Below, piece by piece: positions 1-8,196 of a stretch of 64,000 nt of DNA. Under the pieces are notes generated by a model. That model saw nothing but the letters and a program-made list of their open reading frames with translations, ran no database searches and had not been told where the DNA came from. Positions within the stretch are counted from its first letter, which is position 1. Every line of letters starts with the position of its first letter. Source of the stretch: Lactobacillus sp. (lineage in GTDB: Bacteria > Bacillota > Bacilli > Lactobacillales > Lactobacillaceae); the NCBI GenBank assembly GCA_030530865.1, contig JAUMUC010000001.1, positions 62,001-126,000 of the forward strand, written 5' to 3'. The translations under genes and the position numbers were made by a program.

Positions 1-78
1 AAGCACCACAGCTACATTCGTGAAAACGGTGCTGACATTCCAGAAGTAACTTCTTGGAAATGGGAAAAACTTAATTAA
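1..78 (+). CDS. xfp: xylulose-5-phosphate/fructose-6-phosphate phosphoketolase, C-terminal end (partial)
   Basis: Only the last 25 codons are in the window, ending with TAA at 76-78. The peptide contains YIRENGADIPEV followed by SWKW, which resembles the conserved C-terminus of bacterial phosphoketolases. In that family the enzyme uses thiamine diphosphate to cleave xylulose 5-phosphate into acetyl phosphate and glyceraldehyde 3-phosphate in the cytoplasm. A strong terminator follows directly, so this is the end of a transcription unit. The call rests on a short tail, so it is good but not certain. Confidence 0.75.
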   Translation, partial: KHHSYIRENGADIPEVTSWKWEKLN

Positions 79-90
79 ATAAATCAAATA

Positions 91-127
91 GATAAATCAG
101 TCGAAAAAGGCTGATTTATCTTTTTTT
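91..127 (+). terminator. rho-independent terminator after phosphoketolase
   Basis: Perfect 10-bp stem GATAAATCAG / CTGATTTATC with a 10-base loop, followed by seven T residues. Confidence 0.9.
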
Positions 128-143
128 ATATTTGTTATTGCTA

Positions 144-152
144 TGCTATAAT
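144..152 (+). promoter_or_regulatory. extended -10 promoter element for the nitroreductase gene
   Basis: TGCTATAAT is a perfect extended -10 element (TGn plus TATAAT). It lies 35 bases before the ATG at 187, with an AGGAGAG ribosome binding site between. No convincing -35 hexamer is seen, which is normal for extended -10 promoters. Confidence 0.6.
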
Positions 153-186
153 TGAAAGTAAAAGTATTGGACAGGAGAGATTTTTT

Positions 187-846
187 ATGGACTTTGATGA
201 CGTGTATGCGAGCGAACGAGTTACTCGTAAATTTTCAAACAAAAGAGTTAGCTCACGACAAATCAAACAAATTATTCAATTAGCTCAACAATCACCATCA
301 TTACTTAACTCTCAACCTTGGAGAGTTTATGCAATTACTGACAAGCCTTTACGTCAATTGCGTAGTGAATTTGCTGAATGGTGGGACCGCAAGGAAAAGC
401 CATATGAAGACTTTACGACTTTGTTAAAGGTTAAGTGGAACACTTTTGCTACTCAAAACATCGCTAACTTTGGTGCTGCACAAGCTTACTTCTTCTATGA
501 CAAGATTAACTTGTTTAATGAATCAAACAGAGCAATGTTTAATGCACCATGCATTCTTTACCTAACTGTTCCAAAAGATAGTCCTTATTGGTCAGTTTAC
601 GATTTAGGAATTTTCTCTCAAAGTATCATGCTTAATGCTTTGAACTGTGGCTTGGGTGTGATGCCAGCTCACAACTTAGTAGCTTACCCAGACTTAATTA
701 GAAAATATGTACCAATTCCTGATGATGAAATGGTTGCCATGGGTATTGGTATCGGCTACAAAGATGAAAATGCCGAAGTTAACCACGATAAGTTCATTCC
801 AAGTAGATTACCAATCGATACGATTTACAAAATGATTAATAAATAA
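187..846 (+). CDS. nitroreductase family protein (FMN-dependent)
   Basis: The 219-residue protein opens with a nitroreductase core: ASERVTRKFS near residue 8, where the basic residues normally contact FMN phosphate, then QSPSLLNSQPWR near residue 34. The C-terminal half has the GLGVMPAHNL segment typical of the fold. The family are cytoplasmic FMN flavoproteins that reduce nitro compounds or quinones with NAD(P)H; the natural substrate here is unknown. An AGGAGAG site and ATG fix the start. It lies 9 bases before the CBS-domain gene, so the two are probably cotranscribed. Confidence 0.85.
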   Translation: MDFDDVYASERVTRKFSNKRVSSRQIKQIIQLAQQSPSLLNSQPWRVYAITDKPLRQLRSEFAEWWDRKEKPYEDFTTLLKVKWNTFATQNIANFGAAQAYFFYDKINLFNESNRAMFNAPCILYLTVPKDSPYWSVYDLGIFSQSIMLNALNCGLGVMPAHNLVAYPDLIRKYVPIPDDEMVAMGIGIGYKDENAEVNHDKFIPSRLPIDTIYKMINK

Positions 847-855
847 GGAGTTATT

Positions 856-2178
856 TTGCTAAGCACTGGTGAGATAGTCGTTAATTTGATAGCGACAGTT
901 TTGATTTTTATGGCTGCGACTTTCTTTGTCATGGCAGAATTTGCCTTAGTGCAAACACGACCAAGTCAACTGGAAGAAATGCTCAGCAATAATACTGGAA
1001 ATCCTAAGAAGATCAAACGTGCCTTGCATATGGTACACAATTTAAATGAGTACTTATCAACAACTCAAGTTGGGACCACTTTAGTTGGGGTTATCTTGGG
1101 TTGGTTTTCAGCAGAAACATTAGCTGATTTGTGTAAGCGAGTTTTGATCTTAACTCCTTTAACTAAAGGTATTGTCAACTCAGTATCAGCTTTATTAGGG
1201 GTTATTTTGTTAACTTATTTGGAAGTGGTTTTAACAGAAATCGTTCCCAAAAACTTAACCATCAATATGCCCGTTAAAATGTTGATGCTAACTACCACGC
1301 CATTAAAGGCTTTCCACATGGCAGTTTATCCCTTTGTTTGGCTCTTAAATAAGAGTTCAAATGGCATTTTGAAGCTAATGGGAACAAGTGCTGCTGATGA
1401 AGAAAATCAAGTATATTCACAATCAGAAATTATCAAGCTTTCTCGAAACGCCGTTGTTGGTGGCTCAATGGACCTGGAAGATTTAACTTATATGGTGAGA
1501 GCCTTTGAGTTAAACGATAAGGTCGCTAGAGATATCATGACTGACCGGACCAGACTTTGTGTCCTTAATTCAACTGATACGGTTCAAACAGCACTTAACA
1601 CATACTTAAGTGAAGGTTACAGCCGTTTATTGGTGGTTAGAGATAATGATAAAGATGATGTTGCCGGTTATGTTTATGCTTACGATATTGTGCAACAAGA
1701 TCACACCAAGAAAGAAATGGCATTATCCAGAATTGTTAGAACAATTATTACTGTCCCAGAGATGATGCCAATTCAAGATATTTTGAAGTTAATGATCAAC
1801 AAGCACACACCAATTGTGTTAGTTGTTGATGAATACGGTGGAACCAGCGGTATTGTAACTGATAAAGATATCTACGAAGAATTATTCGGAACGGTAAAAG
1901 ACGAAATTGATGACGTTTCCGATGACTACATTCAAAAGGACCAAAATGGTCAAATCAGAGTTTCAGGAAAAACCACTTTATACGACTTTGAACGTTATTT
2001 CCACTCAGATTTAACTAGTTTCCATGACAGCGATTCAGTTACTGTCGGGGGTTATATGATGGAACATTATCCAAACCTCAAGCAGTCTGAATCAGTTGTG
2101 CTAGATAGTTACGAATTTACTTTATTAAATGTTGAACAAGGCTACATGCGTTGGTTCACGGTAAAACCTGTAGAATAA
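856..2178 (+). CDS. CNNM/HlyC-CorC family membrane protein with DUF21 and CBS domains
   Basis: The 440-residue protein has an N-terminal DUF21 (CNNM) transmembrane domain of about four helices (residues 5-165). It includes FFVMAEFALVQTRPSQL and the VVLTEIVPKNL motif. A CBS pair follows (about 205-345, with VVDEYGGTSGIVT), then a CorC/HlyC-type C-terminal domain. Family members are proposed Mg2+/Co2+ exporters or regulators; the hemolysin name is historical. Translation starts at TTG 856, placed 6 bases after an AAGGAG site that overlaps the end of the nitroreductase gene. Confidence 0.88.
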   Translation: MLSTGEIVVNLIATVLIFMAATFFVMAEFALVQTRPSQLEEMLSNNTGNPKKIKRALHMVHNLNEYLSTTQVGTTLVGVILGWFSAETLADLCKRVLILTPLTKGIVNSVSALLGVILLTYLEVVLTEIVPKNLTINMPVKMLMLTTTPLKAFHMAVYPFVWLLNKSSNGILKLMGTSAADEENQVYSQSEIIKLSRNAVVGGSMDLEDLTYMVRAFELNDKVARDIMTDRTRLCVLNSTDTVQTALNTYLSEGYSRLLVVRDNDKDDVAGYVYAYDIVQQDHTKKEMALSRIVRTIITVPEMMPIQDILKLMINKHTPIVLVVDEYGGTSGIVTDKDIYEELFGTVKDEIDDVSDDYIQKDQNGQIRVSGKTTLYDFERYFHSDLTSFHDSDSVTVGGYMMEHYPNLKQSESVVLDSYEFTLLNVEQGYMRWFTVKPVE

Positions 2179-2198
2179 TAATTTAAAGAGGTACAAAA

Positions 2199-2759
2199 AT
2201 GGCCAAAGACGATATGCAAGAACTTTATGATCGTGTCCTTTTTTCACATCAAGATATTGTAGATGCTACAAAAGAAGTTGCTAGAAAAATCGAAAATGAT
2301 TATGCTGGCAAAAATCCATTAGTAATCGGTGCTCTTAAAGGGGCTGTCTTCTTTATGACTGATTTGCTTAAGGAAGCTAGCCTATTATGCGAAATTGACT
2401 TTATTGATGTTTCTAGTTACGGTAATAGCACAACTTCATCAGGTAAGATCAGAATTGATAAGGATGTTCAACGCGATTTGACTGGCAGAGATATCTTAAT
2501 TGTTGAAGATATTGTTGATACTGGTTACACTTTGAAATTCATGAAAGATCTTTTCTTAGAAAGAGGAGCTAAGTCAGTTAAATGTGCGGTTTTGCTTGAT
2601 AAAGAAGCAAGAAGAGCTACTGACATCAAGGCTGATTACATCGGAAGAGCTTGTCCTGACGAATTTGTAGTCGGCTATGGCCTTGATTTTGCTGGCAAGT
2701 ATCGAAATGTTGATTTTATTGGAGTACCCAAGGATAAGTACATCAAGGAATTAGGATAA
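2199..2759 (+). CDS. hpt: hypoxanthine phosphoribosyltransferase
   Basis: The 186-residue protein carries the PRPP-binding signature ILIVEDIVDTGYTL near residue 98 and the purine-binding region with the DEFVVGYGLDFAGKYR segment near 154. It transfers phosphoribose from PRPP to hypoxanthine or guanine for cytoplasmic purine salvage. Length matches the family. The preceding AGAGG is the ribosome binding site. Its stop codon overlaps the next ATG by one base (TAATG), so translation is probably coupled. In many Firmicutes hpt sits with tilS and ftsH; here the downstream partners are different. Confidence 0.95.
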   Translation: MAKDDMQELYDRVLFSHQDIVDATKEVARKIENDYAGKNPLVIGALKGAVFFMTDLLKEASLLCEIDFIDVSSYGNSTTSSGKIRIDKDVQRDLTGRDILIVEDIVDTGYTLKFMKDLFLERGAKSVKCAVLLDKEARRATDIKADYIGRACPDEFVVGYGLDFAGKYRNVDFIGVPKDKYIKELG

Positions 2760-3457
2760 TGAGACGCTCTCGATATCGTCATAAATCTACACTGCCTGCG
2801 TTACTAGGAACTTTATTACTGGTGCTCGCAGGCATTTTTTATGGCTTACACAATATTCACGCAAAAACCACGCAACCCGTGGGATGCGATAATGCAATTT
2901 TAGGTATTAAGTTAACGCAAAAAACGTCTTTTGTTGATTTGCATAAGTTAAAAAAGGCTGGCATTTCCTTTATTTATCTCAATGCCACGCAAGGACGAAG
3001 TTATTTTGATGACAAGTATTTGACTTATCGATCACAAGTGATTGGCACTAATTTAGCTTTTGGGACAATTGTCAGTTATAGCTACCAGTCAACGCCATTG
3101 CAACATTTTAACTACCTTAAGAAAATGACCGATCTAGATACAGGAACTTTGCCAATTTTGATAGAAAATACGAAGAAACCAGATTTGGCTTATGTTAAAT
3201 CAATGGCTAAATTTGTTTATCTTTTGGCGATAAATAATAAAAAAGCCATGGTGCAAGTTTCTAGAAAATACCGTAAGTATTTTGTGAAAGGAACGGAATT
3301 TTGCGGGACTGGTACCAAAGCAAATAGTCGTTTTTGGAGATATACCACCAATGGTCGAGTGAAGAATATTTCTGAACTAGATGATGGTGTCACGATGTAT
3401 GCCTACTTAGGAACTGTTTTGAAGTATCGACAAGAATATGGAGAATTGACACAATAA
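2759..3457 (+). CDS. degenerate GH25 (lysozyme-like) membrane-anchored protein
   Basis: The 232-residue protein has a basic N-terminus and one hydrophobic segment (about residues 12-30), then an extracytoplasmic domain resembling glycoside hydrolase family 25. KKAGISFIYLNATQG aligns with the usual KxxGxxFxYIKATEG segment, and a YxYLG near the end also fits. The catalytic carboxylates normally found are not where expected: the DVSxxQG start reads GIKLTQK, and the KATEG acid reads NATQG. I infer loss of muramidase activity, leaving a possible wall-binding or structural role. It is translationally coupled to hpt and to the helicase by TAATG overlaps at both ends. Confidence 0.65.
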   Translation: MRRSRYRHKSTLPALLGTLLLVLAGIFYGLHNIHAKTTQPVGCDNAILGIKLTQKTSFVDLHKLKKAGISFIYLNATQGRSYFDDKYLTYRSQVIGTNLAFGTIVSYSYQSTPLQHFNYLKKMTDLDTGTLPILIENTKKPDLAYVKSMAKFVYLLAINNKKAMVQVSRKYRKYFVKGTEFCGTGTKANSRFWRYTTNGRVKNISELDDGVTMYAYLGTVLKYRQEYGELTQ

Positions 3458-4656
3458 TGTATCAAGCGAAAATTCAAGAATTACTCAACTTACAAAAGAA
3501 AACTAAGCCAACTTTGATTCAAGAGAGAACTTTTGACCTCATTAAAGATGGCTCAAATTTAGTTGCTTATGCTAAAACGGGAACTGGTAAAACACTAGCT
3601 TATGGCTTGCCAGCGTTAGAAAAAGTGGTGCCAGGAGAAGCTAACTCATTAGTTATCTTTTTGCCAACAACTGAATTAGCCGTACAAGTGAGAAATGCCT
3701 TGAATCCATTTATTGCTAAATTAGGCTTGAAGGGGATTACGCTTGTTGGGGCAGGTAATCGAAGCCGTCAGGAAGAACGGCTCAAAAAACTTCACCCAGA
3801 AGTTCTTGTTTGTACGCCAGGACGCTTTTTTGACTTTTTCTCAAGCGGTCGGATTAAAAAAGAGCAGATTAAAATGTTGGTGATTGATGAAGCCGATGAT
3901 TTGCTTGAATTCACCAAATTAGAACTCTTGACTAGCCTCGGGCAAAACTTAAATAGTGACAGTCAAATCATTTTATTTGGTGCAACTGACTCACAATTGA
4001 CTGATCAAGCTGACGAAATTTTCATGAGAAACTTTGTGGAAGTTGATGTCCGCCCAGAACAAAAGTTGCCGATTCAACACTATTTCTTACAAGTAGATAA
4101 TCGACACAAAGTTGACTTTGTGCAAAGATTGATCAAGTTACCACATTTTCACGGCATTATGTTTTTTGATTCTAATCAAGCACTATTGAAATTTGCTGGA
4201 ATTTTTGGCCACACGAAAACAAAATTTGCGATCTTGAGTACAGACTTTGGCAAGCAAAAGCGGGAAGAAGCTTTACGCAACTTCCGTAATGGGGATGTCA
4301 AGTTGCTTTTGGCTACTGATTTAGCAGCTCGTGGCCTAGATATTCCTGGTTTAACTTATGTGGTTAACTTTGAAATTCCCGCTGATCAAGAAACATATAC
4401 GCACAGAAGCGGTCGGGTTGGCCGGATGAATAATCAGGGGACAGTTGTTACCCTTGGTAACGACCATGATTTGCGTAATTTAGAAAAATTAATTGATGAA
4501 AAATTGATTCGGGTTTACTTTGACAAGAGCAAATTATCAACGAAGATGCCTAAGAAGACAGTTGAAGCTCCAAAAACAAACAAACCTAAGAAGAAAAAGA
4601 AACGTAAGAACAAGAATAAGGGATATCATCCACACTTTTTGAAGGAGAAAAAATGA
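3457..4656 (+). CDS. DEAD-box ATP-dependent RNA helicase
   Basis: The 399-residue protein has all core motifs in order: AKTGTGKT (motif I, about 39-46), PTTELAVQ (Ia), TPGRFFDF (Ib), DEAD (144-147), a GAT version of motif III, ATDLAARGLDIP (V) and HRSGRVGR (VI). The tail is lysine-rich (PKKKKKRKNKNKG), probably for RNA binding. It is compact for the family and resembles the YfmL/CshC-like small helicases involved in ribosome assembly; the exact target is inferred only. It overlaps the GH25-like gene by one base and the EIIC gene by four. Confidence 0.88.
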   Translation: MYQAKIQELLNLQKKTKPTLIQERTFDLIKDGSNLVAYAKTGTGKTLAYGLPALEKVVPGEANSLVIFLPTTELAVQVRNALNPFIAKLGLKGITLVGAGNRSRQEERLKKLHPEVLVCTPGRFFDFFSSGRIKKEQIKMLVIDEADDLLEFTKLELLTSLGQNLNSDSQIILFGATDSQLTDQADEIFMRNFVEVDVRPEQKLPIQHYFLQVDNRHKVDFVQRLIKLPHFHGIMFFDSNQALLKFAGIFGHTKTKFAILSTDFGKQKREEALRNFRNGDVKLLLATDLAARGLDIPGLTYVVNFEIPADQETYTHRSGRVGRMNNQGTVVTLGNDHDLRNLEKLIDEKLIRVYFDKSKLSTKMPKKTVEAPKTNKPKKKKKRKNKNKGYHPHFLKEKK

Positions 4657-5978
4657 GGCAAATTATCGCATTTTTAGAAGATTACATCTTGCCCTTTGCA
4701 GAACGTATTTCCAAGATACGTTTTTTGCTAGCTCTTAGAAATGCTTTTGTCTCTTTAGTTCCGCTTGCTTTTACTGGTTCAGTAGCGGTTGTAGTCAAAA
4801 ATATTCTGGTTTCAAGCCGTGATTATTTGGGATTGAAAGAACTATTTTTGCTTTTTAAGCCACTACTTATTGTGTCTAATCTGATTTGGCAGGGTACATT
4901 GGAACTTTTCGCCGTGTACTTAGCCATCAGTTTAGGTTATCAATTGGCTAAATCTTACGAAGTTAACCGTATGGCTGGTAGTTTGCTTGGAATGGCATCA
5001 TTTGCCTTGGGTGTTTCTAACTTTGAATATTTTGCCAAAAATATTGAGCAAGTTGATGTGACGAAAGCTTTTGCATTGGAACAATTGAGCACAGGTGGTG
5101 TTTTTACCGCTATTGTCTGTGTCGGGATCGGGATGACGGTGTTTGTCTTGATGAGCCGGATGCAATTGGTCTTGCGTTTTAGCTATGTGAATAGCCATGC
5201 TGAAAAAGCTGCCTTTGATGCACTTTTGCCAATGATGGGGAGCTTGACCGCTGTTGGTTTATTTAGTTACTTTACACATGCTTTTTTAGGCCAATATTTC
5301 TATCAATGGCTCTTTAATACCTTGCAAAAGCCACTGGTTAATTCGGGACAAGGTTGGACCATCATTTTATTGATTACTTTGTTAATTACGGCAATTAGCT
5401 TTTTAGGAATCAATGGAGCAATCGCTTTTGGTCCGATTATTGATTCAATTTGGATGCCGGCTCAAAATGCCAATGTCTTAGCCGAAGCCAAAGGCCAACA
5501 TATTCCATTTATTTGGACTTCCAGTTCATTTAGTATTTATGGCTTTGCAGGTGGCTTTTGTGGAATGGGAGCATTGGTATTAGCAATTTTACTTGTATCT
5601 AAAAGACAAGAATTACGAGCAGTTGCTAAATTGGGGATGGCACCTAGTTTCTTCAACTTAGGCGAACCAGTGATGTTTGGAGTACCCGTTGCTTTTAACC
5701 CACTATTTTTAGTGCCACTAGTTGCCTGCCCAGTGATTAATATCACGTTAGCATACATGGCAACGAAATTTGGATTGGTACACCCAGTGACGATGGTGAC
5801 ACCATCAGTGGTGCCACCAGTCATTTCTGCTTTTTTAGCGACGAATTATGACTGGCGGGCAATTATCTTAACCTTGATAAATCTAGCATTAGCGGTCATG
5901 ATTTGGATTCCATTCGTTAAGGCCAGTGATCGCATTGAACAGCAGTCTGATCGCAGTTATTTTGCTAGTCGCTATTAA
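4653..5978 (+). CDS. PTS system EIIC component, lactose/cellobiose family
   Basis: The 441-residue polytopic protein has the family N-terminus (LEDYILPFAERISKIRFLLALR), many hydrophobic helices, and the substrate-site motif FFNLGEPVMFGVPVAFNP near residue 328, as in CelB-type EIIC permeases. It would translocate a beta-glucoside or oligosaccharide across the membrane. Phosphorylation needs EIIA and EIIB proteins, and none is encoded nearby, so it is an orphan EIIC. It starts at an ATGA overlap with the helicase stop codon, placing a sugar permease at the end of a purine-salvage/RNA-helicase operon. Confidence 0.88.
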   Translation: MRQIIAFLEDYILPFAERISKIRFLLALRNAFVSLVPLAFTGSVAVVVKNILVSSRDYLGLKELFLLFKPLLIVSNLIWQGTLELFAVYLAISLGYQLAKSYEVNRMAGSLLGMASFALGVSNFEYFAKNIEQVDVTKAFALEQLSTGGVFTAIVCVGIGMTVFVLMSRMQLVLRFSYVNSHAEKAAFDALLPMMGSLTAVGLFSYFTHAFLGQYFYQWLFNTLQKPLVNSGQGWTIILLITLLITAISFLGINGAIAFGPIIDSIWMPAQNANVLAEAKGQHIPFIWTSSSFSIYGFAGGFCGMGALVLAILLVSKRQELRAVAKLGMAPSFFNLGEPVMFGVPVAFNPLFLVPLVACPVINITLAYMATKFGLVHPVTMVTPSVVPPVISAFLATNYDWRAIILTLINLALAVMIWIPFVKASDRIEQQSDRSYFASRY

Positions 5979-6006
5979 CTAACAATATGGTATAGTTGTT
6001 AGGTAG

Positions 6007-6080
6007 GGTCCTGTAGCTCAGCTGGATAGAGCATCGGTTTCCTAAACCGTGTGTCGTGAGTTCGAACCTCACCAGGATCA
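6007..6080 (+). tRNA. tRNA-Arg (anticodon CCU)
   Basis: A full cloverleaf folds: acceptor GGTCCTG pairs with CAGGATC (one G-U), D arm GCTC/GAGC, anticodon loop TTCCTAA giving anticodon CCT, and T arm GTGAG/CTCAC with loop TTCGAAC. The discriminator base is A, and CCA is not encoded. It reads AGG codons. It sits alone between the EIIC gene and the epimerase gene. Confidence 0.95.
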
Positions 6081-6100
6081 TACTTTGATGAAAGAGGTGC

Positions 6101-7213
6101 ATGATGAAAACAATTAAAGTAATGACCGTTTTTGGTACACGACCAGAAGCAATTAAGATGGCCCCTTTAGTTTTAGCATTGAAAAAAGACCCACGTTTTG
6201 AAGAATGTACAGTTGTAACTGCACAACACCGAGAAATGTTGGATCAAGTATTAGAGATTTTTAAGATCAAGCCTGATTATGACTTCAATATTATGAAGCA
6301 ACAACAGACTTTGGCTGAAATTACTTCCAAAGTGTTGCTAGACCTAGGTGAAGTAATTCGCAAAGAAAACCCTGATATCGTCTTGGTGCACGGTGATACG
6401 ACAACTAGTTTTGCAGCTAGTTTAGCTACTTTTTATGAAGAAAAGCCAATTGGACACGTTGAAGCTGGTCTTAGAACTTATCAAAAGTATTCACCATATC
6501 CTGAAGAAATGAATCGCCAAATGACTGATGATTTAGCTGATTTGTACTTTGCCCCAACTACTTTAAGTCGGGATAATTTGATTAGTGAAAAGCATAATTC
6601 GGATCATATCGTAGTGACTGGTAATACTGCAATTGATGCCTTGAGTTACACGGTCAATAAAGATTATCATCATGATGTTTTAGACCAGATTAACGATGCA
6701 AGTCGGACAATTTTGGTGACCATGCACCGTCGGGAAAATCAAGGTGAACCAATGCGTCGAGTTTTCAAAGCGATTAAAGAAGTGGTTGAAGAACGCCCAG
6801 ACGTTGAAGTTATTTACCCAGTGCACTTATCACCACGTGTGCAAGCAGTTGCTAAAGAAATCTTAGGTGGAGTAGATAGAGTACACTTGATTCCACCAGT
6901 TGATGTGGTCGACTTCCACAATTTAGCTAAACGCAGTTACTTGATTATGACCGACTCTGGTGGTGTGCAAGAAGAAGCCCCAAGTTTAGGTAAGCCAGTT
7001 CTAGTTTTACGTGATACAACAGAACGCCCTGAAGGGGTAAAAGCGGGTACTTTGAAGCTTGTTGGTACCGATCACGATGTCGTTAAGCAAAGTTTATTAG
7101 AATTACTCGATAATGAAAAAGAGTATAAAAAAATGGCGGAAGCCAAGAACCCATATGGGGATGGCCACGCCTGTGACAGAATATTAGATGCGATTAGTCA
7201 GTACTTTGACTAA
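6101..7213 (+). CDS. mnaA: UDP-N-acetylglucosamine 2-epimerase (non-hydrolysing)
   Basis: The 370-residue protein matches the WecB/MnaA family throughout: FGTRPEAIKMAPL at the N-terminus, HGDTTTSFAA near residue 95, GHVEAGLRT, PYPEEMNRQ, TMHRREN near 212, and the TDSGGVQEEAPSLGKPVLVLR UDP site. It interconverts UDP-GlcNAc and UDP-ManNAc in the cytoplasm, feeding wall teichoic acid linkage units or polysaccharide. The GAGGTG site precedes a double ATG (6101 or 6104). The 3' end overlaps the convergent GtrA gene by 20 bases. TagO/WecA at 56.8 kb would use the same UDP-GlcNAc pool. Confidence 0.95.
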   Translation: MMKTIKVMTVFGTRPEAIKMAPLVLALKKDPRFEECTVVTAQHREMLDQVLEIFKIKPDYDFNIMKQQQTLAEITSKVLLDLGEVIRKENPDIVLVHGDTTTSFAASLATFYEEKPIGHVEAGLRTYQKYSPYPEEMNRQMTDDLADLYFAPTTLSRDNLISEKHNSDHIVVTGNTAIDALSYTVNKDYHHDVLDQINDASRTILVTMHRRENQGEPMRRVFKAIKEVVEERPDVEVIYPVHLSPRVQAVAKEILGGVDRVHLIPPVDVVDFHNLAKRSYLIMTDSGGVQEEAPSLGKPVLVLRDTTERPEGVKAGTLKLVGTDHDVVKQSLLELLDNEKEYKKMAEAKNPYGDGHACDRILDAISQYFD

Positions 7214-7640
7214 CTTCTGATTTTTGTTTTTGGAAAACAAATTTAGTAGTGATGTAGTTAATCAAGAAAATAACAACTTGGTCGACGAATTTCACTAACA
7301 TTGGATTAAAGTGGAGCAAATCAATACCAACGATCATAATCAAATCGTCTGGTACTAAACTGATCACTCTGAAACTACAGAAGCTGATTAGTTTTTTGAA
7401 GATGCTACCACCTTTTTTATTTTCAGTAAAAACAGCCACATGATTGAAAACAAAGCTGGCTAAAGTTGCCAAAATAAAGGCTAAGGTGTTGGCGATCAAT
7501 ACTGACATTGACATAACTTGTTTAAATAAATAGAACAAGATCATGTTAATTAGCGTAGTTAAACATCCGAAGAAAACGTATGCGATAAATTGACGATATC
7601 TTTTAAGTAATTGAATTCCTAAATCAAAGGTTTTAGTCAT
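7194..7640 (-). CDS. GtrA/GtcA-family membrane protein (candidate lipid-linked sugar flippase)
   Basis: The 148-residue protein has four predicted membrane helices and the GtrA pattern: RYRQFIAYVFFGCLTTLINMILFYL at the start, NTLAFILATLASFVFNHVAVF in the middle and NYITTKFVFQK at the end. GtrA proteins are thought to flip undecaprenyl-phosphate sugars or assist polymer glycosylation. I choose the ATG at 7640, which overlaps the flavodoxin stop (ATGACTAA); the longer frame to 7697 would run inside flavodoxin. A GtrB-type transferase at 16.8 kb and a GT-C enzyme at 14.7 kb could be its partners. Confidence 0.85.
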   Translation of the reverse strand: MTKTFDLGIQLLKRYRQFIAYVFFGCLTTLINMILFYLFKQVMSMSVLIANTLAFILATLASFVFNHVAVFTENKKGGSIFKKLISFCSFRVISLVPDDLIMIVGIDLLHFNPMLVKFVDQVVIFLINYITTKFVFQKQKSEVSQSTD

Positions 7641-8079
7641 TAAGTTTGTCACCCATTTCTTTTGCTGCTTGATCGATAGCTTGAATTGCTTCGTCATCTG
7701 GACTTTCTTGACATGTTACTGGAGCGGTAATTTCAATCGCTCCTTTTTCTTTGAAAAGTTTTTCAAAGTCAAAAACATGTTGGCAAAAAGCATGTCCATA
7801 AGTAGTGTCACCACTACCCATAACTGCAAAGTACTTGCCTGACAAATCAAGTTCGGCTAATTCGTCGTAAAAGTCTTGTTGTTCATCAGTCATCACACCG
7901 CCACCATAAGTGTAGGTAACTAAAATGCACAAATCAGCATCTAAATATTCACTTGGGTCAGTAAAACTGATATCAGAATTATCTACGTCAAAACCTTGAT
8001 CTAATAGGTCTTCTTCTAATATTTCTGCCATATCTTGGTTATTTCCAGTCATGCTGGCATAAACAATTTTTGCTTTCAT
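7633..8079 (-). CDS. flavodoxin
   Basis: The 148-residue protein begins KAKIVYASMTGNNQDMAEIL, a flavodoxin FMN-phosphate loop (S-x-T-G-N), and contains TYTYGGGVM near 60 and GSGDTTYGHAFCQ near 88, the two other FMN-contacting loops. It is a small cytoplasmic electron carrier. The start at 8079 is supported by AGAAAGG upstream; an earlier in-frame Met at 8112 lies before this site. The 3' end overlaps gtrA by eight bases, so the two are cotranscribed although no functional tie is known. Confidence 0.92.
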   Translation of the reverse strand: MKAKIVYASMTGNNQDMAEILEEDLLDQGFDVDNSDISFTDPSEYLDADLCILVTYTYGGGVMTDEQQDFYDELAELDLSGKYFAVMGSGDTTYGHAFCQHVFDFEKLFKEKGAIEITAPVTCQESPDDEAIQAIDQAAKEMGDKLND

Positions 8080-8105
8080 TAAATGAAACCTTTCTGAGAT
8101 GATTC

Positions 8106-8147
8106 GACACATATTATATACTATATTTTATAATGATATCATGTGTC
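8106..8147. promoter_or_regulatory. long inverted repeat between divergent flavodoxin and map genes
   Basis: GACACAT at 8106-8112 is mirrored by ATGTGTC at 8141-8147, separated by 28 AT-rich bases that are partly self-complementary. It sits in the divergent control region, upstream of the extended -10 of map. It may be an operator or simply AT-rich promoter DNA; no regulator is recognised. Confidence 0.35.
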
Positions 8148-8156
8148 ACTATAATT

Positions 8157-8165
8157 TGTTATAAT
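8157..8165 (+). promoter_or_regulatory. extended -10 promoter element for map
   Basis: TGTTATAAT is a perfect extended -10 element, 32 bases before the GTG start, followed by an AAGGAG ribosome binding site. Confidence 0.65.
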
Positions 8166-8196
8166 TGTGAAGCAAGCTTAAAGGAGATTTTTTAAA

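Noticed and set aside
5979-6005. CTAACAA / TTGTTAG inverted repeat before tRNA-Arg as a terminator or attachment site
   Set aside because: No T run follows and there is no integrase or duplicated tRNA end in the window, so there is no support for either role.
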